DNA from: Lactobacillaceae bacterium
GTDB lineage: Bacteria; Bacillota; Bacilli; Lactobacillales; Lactobacillaceae
Assembly: GCA_031289015.1 (NCBI GenBank)
Contig: JAITQG010000044.1
Span: 1-64,000 of the forward strand
Length of the DNA: 64,000 nucleotides
Reading direction: 5' to 3'
Position numbers and translations under genes: made by a program. Each line of letters starts with the position of its first letter. Position 1 is the first letter of the stretch. This document shows, one piece after another, positions 56,656 to 64,000 of the stretch. The notes beneath the pieces are model-generated. The model did no database searches and was not told the origin of the DNA. It saw nothing but the letters and a program-made list of their open reading frames with translations.

Positions 56656-59361
56656 TTACTTGGCGTCATACCAAGTTGGCCCTTCATGTGTCTCAACTTT
56701 TAATGGCACACTGAGTTTCATGGCACTATCCATAATCTTGGGCACTAATTCATGCAATTTTTCAAGCTCTGCAATCGGTGCTTCAAAGATCAATTCGTCA
56801 TGCACTTGCAAGAGCATTTTAGCCTGCAGCCCCTGCTCTTTCAAGGCCGCTTGCATGTTAATCATCGCAATTTTGATAATATCAGCGGCTGAACCTTGAA
56901 TTGGCGAGTTCATGGCTGTGCGTTCAGCAAAACTCCGCAGATTGAAATTCTTAGCTTTAATATCTGGTAAATAACGGCGGCGATTGGCGACCGTTTCCAC
57001 ATAGCCAGTTTCGCGCGCGGATTGAATAATCGCCTCGGTCCACGCTTTGACCCCCACGTATTCGTTAAAGTACGTGTCAATCACCGTTTGTGCGGTTTTG
57101 CGATCCGTGCCGAGGCTTTTGGCGAGCCCAAATTCAGAAATGCCATAGACAATCCCAAAATTAACTGCTTTCGCTTGGCGTCGCATATTTGGGTCAACTG
57201 TTTCTTCGGGGGCTAAATTAAAGATGCGCCGGGCGGTGGCCGCATGAATGTCCTCATCATTAATAAAGGCTGCTTGCAATTGCGTATCCCCAGTAATATG
57301 CGCTAAAACACGCAATTCAATTTGCGAGTAATCAGCACTAAAGATTTGCCAATTTGGCTGTGATGGTACAAAAGCCGCGCGGATTTGGCGCCCTTCTTCA
57401 ATCCGCACCGGAATATTTTGCAAATTCGGATCAACTGATGATAAGCGACCTGTTTGCGTCAAAGTTTGCAAATAGCGCGTATGCACCTTTGAATCGGCCC
57501 CGTGAATCACCCGCAACAAGCCTTCAACATACGTCGATTGAATTTTGGCTAAGGTGCGAAAACGCAAGATCGATTCAACAATTGGTTCATCACTCATTTG
57601 TTCCAGCACTTCGACTGAGGTTGAATACCCCCCAGTTTTCGTTTTCTTAAGCGGCCGCAAGCCCATTTCATCAAACAAAATCTCGCCTAATTGTTTAGGT
57701 GATTGAATATTGAATTCACGGCCAGCTTGGCGATAAATTTGTTGTTCTAATTCAGCTAAGCGTTCAGTCAATTTAGACCGCATCGCCAACAAACGTTCTG
57801 CATCAACCGTAATACCGGCAATTTCCATTTCGCCTAAGACCATGCTCAAAGGCCGTTCAATATCAGTATACAAATCTGCTTGATTATGCTCGGCTAATTT
57901 AGCCAACAGCGTGTCTTTTAAAGCCCCAATCGCCATGGCTTTGCGACCAAGGTGCTCATATAGGTCCGCATCAATCGCTGGGAAGGCAAATTTAGCACCT
58001 TTGCCATAGACTTCTTCGTCAGTTTGCACGGCATAATAATCGTTTTGTTGTGCTAAGGCGCCTAAATCATTGTTGTTATCATTGGTATCTAACAAATACG
58101 CCACTAACAACAAATCAAAATTCACGTTGGTGAGTAATACGCCCAGGCGATGTAAGGCGACCATCGTTGCTTTGGCGTTAAACACGTTAACAGCAACTTC
58201 AGGATTTTCCAATAAGTGCTTAATTGGCGTTTCTTCATACAACAGCTCTAAATCACGTGCCGCAAAATAGCCGTGCTCGGCATTCCCGATGACAAAGGCC
58301 ACAGGAGCCGCCGTATGGTAATTTTCGTTGTCCAACTCTAGATAAAAATCGATTTCAGCACCAATATTTTCGATATGCGCGAGATTATTGGCGGTCAATT
58401 CGCGAATTTCGAGCTTGGTATTACTTAGATTGGCTTGCTTGGCATCATCAGTTTGTTCCACCGCTTGGATGACATGCCCTTGATTGGCGAGCTTCACTAA
58501 TTGCGCTTTAAAATCCAAGTGTTGATAAAATGGAATGATGTTTTCAAAATCAATGCCTTTGTAATCTAGATCAGCTAGGGTAATTGCCAAAGGTGCGGCG
58601 GTTTCAATCGTTGCTAATTCACGCGACATCAAGGCATCGTTTTTAAACTCAATCAGATTGTCTTTACGCTTTGACTTCTTTAATTCTTCAACATGTTCGT
58701 AGAGTTCTGGAATTGAATGATACTCTTGAATCAATTGAATCGCGGTCTTTTCCCCAATCCCAGGTACGCCAGGATAATTATCAGATGGATCACCTTGCAA
58801 CCCTTTGACTTCGATGATTTGGTTAGGAGTCAGGCCACCATAAACCTCAGCTACTAACGCTGGATCGTACTTATCAATCTCGGTAATCCCTTTTTTGGTC
58901 AGCCACACCGTAATATTATCCGAAACTAATTGGCGCATATCTCGATCACCAGTGACAATAGTGACGCTATAGCCAGCTTCCTCACCTTGTTTTGCAATGG
59001 TGCCAATAATGTCGTCAGCTTCATAATCGACTAGTTCATAATTTTTGATTCCATGTAAAGCGACCATTTCACGCAGTGGCTGGAATTGCTCGACTAATTC
59101 ACTCGGGGTTTTATCACGTTGCCCTTTATATTCACCAAATTTTTCCGTCCGAAACGTTGACTTACCAGCGTCCCAAGCGACCAAGGCTTTGTCGGGTTGG
59201 AATGGATCAACAATCCCATCCAGTAAATTGTTAAAGCCCACCAAGGCATTCGTATGGAGTCCCTCGTGGTTCACAAAGCGGTCGACTTGATTAATCAAGG
59301 CGTAAAACGAACGAAACGCTAGTGAATTCCCGTCGATTAGTAATAGTGTTGGTTTAGCCAT
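56656..59361 (-). CDS. polA: DNA polymerase I
   Basis: DGNSLAFRSFYAL 5' nuclease; DYSQIELRVLAHI, RRQAKAVNFGIVYGISEFGLA, QVHDELIFE polymerase motifs. Confidence 0.97.
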   Translation of the reverse strand: MAKPTLLLIDGNSLAFRSFYALINQVDRFVNHEGLHTNALVGFNNLLDGIVDPFQPDKALVAWDAGKSTFRTEKFGEYKGQRDKTPSELVEQFQPLREMVALHGIKNYELVDYEADDIIGTIAKQGEEAGYSVTIVTGDRDMRQLVSDNITVWLTKKGITEIDKYDPALVAEVYGGLTPNQIIEVKGLQGDPSDNYPGVPGIGEKTAIQLIQEYHSIPELYEHVEELKKSKRKDNLIEFKNDALMSRELATIETAAPLAITLADLDYKGIDFENIIPFYQHLDFKAQLVKLANQGHVIQAVEQTDDAKQANLSNTKLEIRELTANNLAHIENIGAEIDFYLELDNENYHTAAPVAFVIGNAEHGYFAARDLELLYEETPIKHLLENPEVAVNVFNAKATMVALHRLGVLLTNVNFDLLLVAYLLDTNDNNNDLGALAQQNDYYAVQTDEEVYGKGAKFAFPAIDADLYEHLGRKAMAIGALKDTLLAKLAEHNQADLYTDIERPLSMVLGEMEIAGITVDAERLLAMRSKLTERLAELEQQIYRQAGREFNIQSPKQLGEILFDEMGLRPLKKTKTGGYSTSVEVLEQMSDEPIVESILRFRTLAKIQSTYVEGLLRVIHGADSKVHTRYLQTLTQTGRLSSVDPNLQNIPVRIEEGRQIRAAFVPSQPNWQIFSADYSQIELRVLAHITGDTQLQAAFINDEDIHAATARRIFNLAPEETVDPNMRRQAKAVNFGIVYGISEFGLAKSLGTDRKTAQTVIDTYFNEYVGVKAWTEAIIQSARETGYVETVANRRRYLPDIKAKNFNLRSFAERTAMNSPIQGSAADIIKIAMINMQAALKEQGLQAKMLLQVHDELIFEAPIAELEKLHELVPKIMDSAMKLSVPLKVETHEGPTWYDAK

Positions 59362-59490
59362 TTTTTTGTGTACTCCTTGCTTGAATTTACGCCCAGCAAG
59401 ACGTAAATATGCTCTACATTTAATTATATAGAAAAAAGCAGCTAAATCCTAACTGAATTTAACCACCTTTAATTAATATGCTTAAGTTAA

Positions 59491-60216
59491 TTACTTTGAG
59501 CCACCAAAAATTTGGAACAAGCGCAAAATATAGATAAACAAATTGATGAAGTCAACATACAAAGTCAACGCACCATACACCGCAATCCCTTGTTCACCTT
59601 GTGCAGAACCAGCAACTTCAAAATACAACTTCTTCAAGCGATTCATGTCATAGGCGGTCATCAATGCAAAGACGATGACTCCAATCACTGAAATTGCCAT
59701 GTAGACAATGCTGTTAAAGAAGAACAAATTGATGATGCTCCCTATGATTAAAGCAATCACAGCACCAAACAACATGGCTGCCATACCAGACATATCACGC
59801 TTGGTCGTCACGCCATACAAGGCCATTCCACCAAACACGGCTGATGTAGTCACAAAGGCTGTGAAAATCATTGGCAAGCTAGCTGTCATCGCTACAGAAG
59901 TCATAAAGACTCCCATCACAACACTATACGCCATCAATAGTCCAAACGCCTTACCCGGATTGCGGGTAGCTGAACGCGCGGCCATGCTTGCCAAGCCCAT
60001 CAAAAGCGCCCCTAAAATCAAAATTGTGACCAGGTTACTCATCATCGCATAGATTGCGGCTCCAAAAACGGCAATCCCAACATAAGCAGTCACGGCCGTC
60101 ACGAGAAGGGCCATAAACATATAGCTATAAACTTTTGTGAAAAAAGCGTTTAACCCGGCTTTGTCAGGATTGACTAGGCGCGGATTGTTTTGTGTTTCAA
60201 AATCAAAATTATTCAT
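59491..60216 (-). CDS. Bax inhibitor-1/YccA family membrane protein
   Basis: 7 TM; AMTASLPMIFTAFVTTSAVFGGMALYGVTTKRDMSGM. Confidence 0.88.
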   Translation of the reverse strand: MNNFDFETQNNPRLVNPDKAGLNAFFTKVYSYMFMALLVTAVTAYVGIAVFGAAIYAMMSNLVTILILGALLMGLASMAARSATRNPGKAFGLLMAYSVVMGVFMTSVAMTASLPMIFTAFVTTSAVFGGMALYGVTTKRDMSGMAAMLFGAVIALIIGSIINLFFFNSIVYMAISVIGVIVFALMTAYDMNRLKKLYFEVAGSAQGEQGIAVYGALTLYVDFINLFIYILRLFQIFGGSK

Positions 60217-60293
60217 TATTACCTCTTTCGTTGTCGTACTAGACAATGGTTTGGTTGTCCCTACAAGAAACTATTATAACAGGTTCTTAAAAC

Positions 60294-61637
60294 TTACTGC
60301 AAATTAGTAGTTGTGTTAGCCAAGATTTTTTCATACGCAAATTCCGTATTTTGTAAATCGCCGGCGCCCATGAAGACAAAAACGGGCGCTTGATCGTGTT
60401 TCATCAAAGCTGAAATATTCGTTGGTGACACAAGGCCCCCAAACTTGCTGATTTTAGCACCTAAATCAGTTGATGAAATGGCGCCGACTTGTTCGCGTGC
60501 TGAGGCAAAGATTTCGGTCAAATAAACTTTATCCGCTAAATCCAACGCCTTTGCAAAATCATCAAGATACGCAATCGTGCGTGAAAATGTATGCGGTTGG
60601 AACACGGCGACTAATTCACGACCTGGAAACTTTTGGCGGGCCGCATCAAGGGTCGCCATAATTTCTGAGGGATGGTGTGCATAATCATCAATGATTGTCA
60701 CTTCCCCAATTTGCTTTTCAGTAAAGCGGCGTTTAACCCCTTTAAAGCTCAACAATTCTTCACGTAATAAGGCTAAATCAATCTCTTCAAAATAAGCAAT
60801 CGCAATGACTGACAAAGAGTTTAAGACCCCGTGCTTACCAAACAACGGCACCTTGAAATTACCAAGGAACTCCGTGTGATAATATACATCAAATGATGAA
60901 CCATTCGTTGAGCGCTTAATATTGGTCGCATAAAAATCATCAGTCTCCGGATTCGTGCCGTAATAGTACACGGGGACATCGACGTTTAATTTACGCAAAT
61001 ATTCATCATCACCAAGGGCTACAATCCCCTTTGTGACCTTTTTACCAAAGCTTTCAAAAGCATCAAAAACATCATCAATGCCATGATAATAATCCGGATG
61101 ATCAAAATCAATATTGGTCATAATGGCATAATCAGGCGTGTAGTCGGCAAAGTGGCGGCGGTATTCATCGGCTTCAAACACGAAGAACCGCGCGTCTGGC
61201 ACACCTTTACCTGTCCCATCCCCAATTAGATACGACGTTGGTGCAATCCCTGACAGCACATGGGCCAACAAGCCAGTGGTCGAGGTTTTACCATGCGCCC
61301 CCGCTACCCCAATTGACGTATAGTGCGTGATGAGGTTTTGCACCATTTCTGGATACGTCAACAAGTCAATTTGAGATCCCATGGCCAATGCAGTGGCGAC
61401 TTCGACTTGATCATCTTCAAACGCATTGCCCCGAATAACCGTCATGCCGGGCTTAAGATTGGCTGGGTCAAAACTATAAACTGGGATATTAACGTCTTCC
61501 AACGGCTTTTGGGTGAAAGTATACTCATCGATATCTGAGCCAGCAACTTGATAACCTTGATCATGTAAAATCAAAGCCAGCGAGCTCATTCCTGAACCCT
61601 TAATTCCAATAAAATAATAATTTGTTTCCGTATCCAT
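60294..61637 (-). CDS. murC: UDP-N-acetylmuramate-L-alanine ligase
   Basis: [46 protein letters not shown]. Confidence 0.97.
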   Translation of the reverse strand: MDTETNYYFIGIKGSGMSSLALILHDQGYQVAGSDIDEYTFTQKPLEDVNIPVYSFDPANLKPGMTVIRGNAFEDDQVEVATALAMGSQIDLLTYPEMVQNLITHYTSIGVAGAHGKTSTTGLLAHVLSGIAPTSYLIGDGTGKGVPDARFFVFEADEYRRHFADYTPDYAIMTNIDFDHPDYYHGIDDVFDAFESFGKKVTKGIVALGDDEYLRKLNVDVPVYYYGTNPETDDFYATNIKRSTNGSSFDVYYHTEFLGNFKVPLFGKHGVLNSLSVIAIAYFEEIDLALLREELLSFKGVKRRFTEKQIGEVTIIDDYAHHPSEIMATLDAARQKFPGRELVAVFQPHTFSRTIAYLDDFAKALDLADKVYLTEIFASAREQVGAISSTDLGAKISKFGGLVSPTNISALMKHDQAPVFVFMGAGDLQNTEFAYEKILANTTTNLQ

Positions 61638-61665
61638 TAGCGTAGTCCTTTATGTGTTGTTTGTA

Positions 61666-62052
61666 TCAATTTTTATTTTCATCAGGAAAATACTGCGATT
61701 GATTCTTTTCCGCCAAGATGGTTTCTTCAGCTAAAATCGCATCAAAATCCAGCCCTAGACTAGCCGAGCTATTGTCCACGGTTGGATCTGGCTCATCGTC
61801 ACAATCAAATAAGTTAATTTGTTCATGCCCACCCACGCTTGGTGTCTCCACCACTGCAGGTGTTGTTGGCACCTCGACCACAGGTTCATCCGTCAAATTT
61901 TTGGTTTCTACCATGTCAATTGGTGCTACTTGGTCGTCAGTTGGTGTGGCCAAGAGGATATACGACGTTTTGGCCATCATTAATTCAGTTACTTGACGAG
62001 AATAATTTTTCATCAAATTTTGATATAAAATGATCGGACGTTGCGCCATCAC
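61666..62052 (-). CDS. Hypothetical acidic low-complexity protein between ytpR and murC
   Basis: 128 aa ORF, Asp/Glu/Thr/Val-rich, no recognised domain. Confidence 0.55.
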   Translation of the reverse strand: MMAQRPIILYQNLMKNYSRQVTELMMAKTSYILLATPTDDQVAPIDMVETKNLTDEPVVEVPTTPAVVETPSVGGHEQINLFDCDDEPDPTVDNSSASLGLDFDAILAEETILAEKNQSQYFPDENKN

Positions 62053-62075
62053 ATCTCTCCTCTGGGGTTAATTAA

Positions 62076-62717
62076 TTACGCAAATAAAGCTTGCGCGGCC
62101 GGTGTAGTTGGGTCAAATGGAGTTCCAATTGGCGCAAAGTCGGCTGGTAAAATCAAAGCACCTGGCACTTGGGGTGCATTTGGCAAATTCAATTCGCGAC
62201 CTGAAGTAATCATGCCATTTGAAGCCACGCCACGCAAAGCGCCCGGCCAAATGACTAAGCCAGATGGCATCATTGCCCCAACTTTAGCAACGACCACTAA
62301 AATATCGGCTTGCATATTGGGTGAACCAGACACAATTTGGACCGTTTCGTCAGTTGATACGCGAGTCGTCGTAATTTGTAAGTGATCTGAATCTGGATGT
62401 GGACTAACTGACTCCACGTAACCAACTACTAACTTAGGTGTTTCATCAGATTCGAGTTGCTCTGCAAACCCCGCCGTTTGGATGGCCGTATTAATTTTGG
62501 CCACTTGTGCAGCGGTTAAAGAAACTTGGCCGGTTTGACCAGTCAAATCCAATACGGTACTAGCCTCGAGCAGATTAATTCCGACCAATGCGCCGTCTGC
62601 ATTCGTGATTTTCGTGATGTTGTGCTTGGTTTCAATCTTGTCTGAGCGGCTTGATGGATTGGTCATAATTACCAAATTATCCCCCATGCCAGCTTGATTA
62701 TAACTTGCTATTAACAT
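62076..62717 (-). CDS. ytpR: YtpR-like tRNA-binding domain protein (DUF4479)
   Basis: VVGYVESVSPHPDSDHLQITTTRVSTDETVQIVSGSPNM..KVGAMMPSGLVI. Confidence 0.88.
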   Translation of the reverse strand: MLIASYNQAGMGDNLVIMTNPSSRSDKIETKHNITKITNADGALVGINLLEASTVLDLTGQTGQVSLTAAQVAKINTAIQTAGFAEQLESDETPKLVVGYVESVSPHPDSDHLQITTTRVSTDETVQIVSGSPNMQADILVVVAKVGAMMPSGLVIWPGALRGVASNGMITSGRELNLPNAPQVPGALILPADFAPIGTPFDPTTPAAQALFA

Positions 62718-62720
62718 ATT

Positions 62721-63794
62721 TTAGTCTCCATAAATAATATCGTTTACTGTGCTTTGGTCAAGTTTGCGGGCGAGCGTTTCGACCAAATGTTGGGCAGCTT
62801 CAAAGTCGGCAATTGACCAAACGGTTTGGTGCGTGTGAATGTAGCGTGACACAACGCCCAAGGCCACTGATGGAATCCCAAAATTCTCAGATTGGGCACC
62901 ATGTGCATCGGTCCCACCCTTGGCTACAAAATATTGCAAGGGAATCTTTTCATCATTGGCTGTGTCCAAGACAAATTCCTTTAAGCGTTTAGGCATAATC
63001 ACCCCTGGATCAAAGACACGTAAAATCGCCCCTTGATCAAGTTGGCCTTGGCCTTCACCACTTTGTAAATCGTCCGCCGCTGAACTATCCAAGGCAAAGA
63101 ATAAATCTGGTTGTAATTGATGGACAGCTGGCCCAACCCCGCGCAAACCAACTTCTTCTTGGACATTTGCCCCCATAATTAAGGTGTTGTGCAATGTTTC
63201 ATTTTGCAGGTTTTCAAAGGCATTTAAAATTGTCACCAAGCCAAAGCGATTATCCCATGATTTTGAGTTAACGCGTTGCCCATTGGCCATTAATTGCGTT
63301 TTCACGTCTGGCACAATGAAATCACCTGGTTCCACGCCATACTGCTTTGCTTCATCGCGTGAAGTAAAGCCGGCATCAAATAAAATATCTTCAATTTGGG
63401 GTGCGCCGTTTTGATTACCAGTCCGCAAAAAGTGGGGTGACACAGCGGATGAAACGACGGGATATTGGTGTTCACGCGTGTATAGCACAAACCGTTGGGC
63501 TGAAACTGTATATGGATTCCACCCACCGACTGCGGCAACTTGTAGCATCCCGCGATCCGTAATTTTGACGACAATAAAGCCAACTTCATCCATGTGGGCC
63601 CCAAACATAATGCGCGGTGCCTTAGCATCTGCATTTTGGCGAATTCCATATAAACCACCCAAGCCATTTTGGACAACTTCATCCACCAATGGGGTCAAGT
63701 CCTCACGAAAGGCTTTGCGGACCATAAATTCTTGTCCAGATGTGCCTTGTAATTCTGTGTATTTCACAATCCGCTTCCAAATACGATCTTCCAT
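62721..63794 (-). CDS. pepA: M42-family glutamyl aminopeptidase
   Basis: MFGAHMDEVGFIV, SWDNRFG, ANVQEEVGLRG, GGTDAHGAQ. Confidence 0.9.
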   Translation of the reverse strand: MEDRIWKRIVKYTELQGTSGQEFMVRKAFREDLTPLVDEVVQNGLGGLYGIRQNADAKAPRIMFGAHMDEVGFIVVKITDRGMLQVAAVGGWNPYTVSAQRFVLYTREHQYPVVSSAVSPHFLRTGNQNGAPQIEDILFDAGFTSRDEAKQYGVEPGDFIVPDVKTQLMANGQRVNSKSWDNRFGLVTILNAFENLQNETLHNTLIMGANVQEEVGLRGVGPAVHQLQPDLFFALDSSAADDLQSGEGQGQLDQGAILRVFDPGVIMPKRLKEFVLDTANDEKIPLQYFVAKGGTDAHGAQSENFGIPSVALGVVSRYIHTHQTVWSIADFEAAQHLVETLARKLDQSTVNDIIYGD

Positions 63795-63802
63795 GGTTTT
63801 GC

Positions 63803-64000
<198 letters not shown>

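Noticed and set aside
56656-59361. PolA lacking obvious 3'-5' exonuclease acidic residues
   Set aside because: The central domain looks degenerate, but this is typical of Firmicute PolA and not notable.

Overview
This 64 kb window is bacterial chromosome, most likely from the Leuconostoc/Weissella branch of the Lactobacillaceae, judged from gene content, codon usage and gene order. It is mainly housekeeping genes: lepA-like, lexA, rpsB, tsf-pyrH-frr, amtB, glmS, cca, folA, dnaE, an RSH gene, dtd, dnaG, rpoD, dnaI-dnaB-coaE-mutM-polA, murC, and pepT and udk truncated at the two edges. Accessory cargo includes a trehalose operon inserted between rpsB and tsf, eutBC, a Gtf3-like/GH1/MFS operon, an isoleucine-2-epimerase-like gene beside an APC permease, and a solitary RelB/DinJ antitoxin. 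I saw no rRNA, tRNA, CRISPR array, prophage or IS element. The most interesting signals are: (1) a dif-like XerC/D site at 42583-42610, exactly where gene polarity flips from mostly + to mostly -, so the window probably spans the replication terminus; (2) a LexA whose autoproteolysis residues (cleavage Ala-Gly, Ser, Lys) all appear substituted although its HTH and a near-consensus SOS box are kept; (3) a GlmS whose N-terminal nucleophile Cys is pushed to codon 4; (4) a divergent LepA with a lost C-terminal motif; (5) Cys-free L33/S14 genes behind a structured leader. I found no convincing wholly new multi-gene system. All family calls come from reading sequence and memory; no database search was run.
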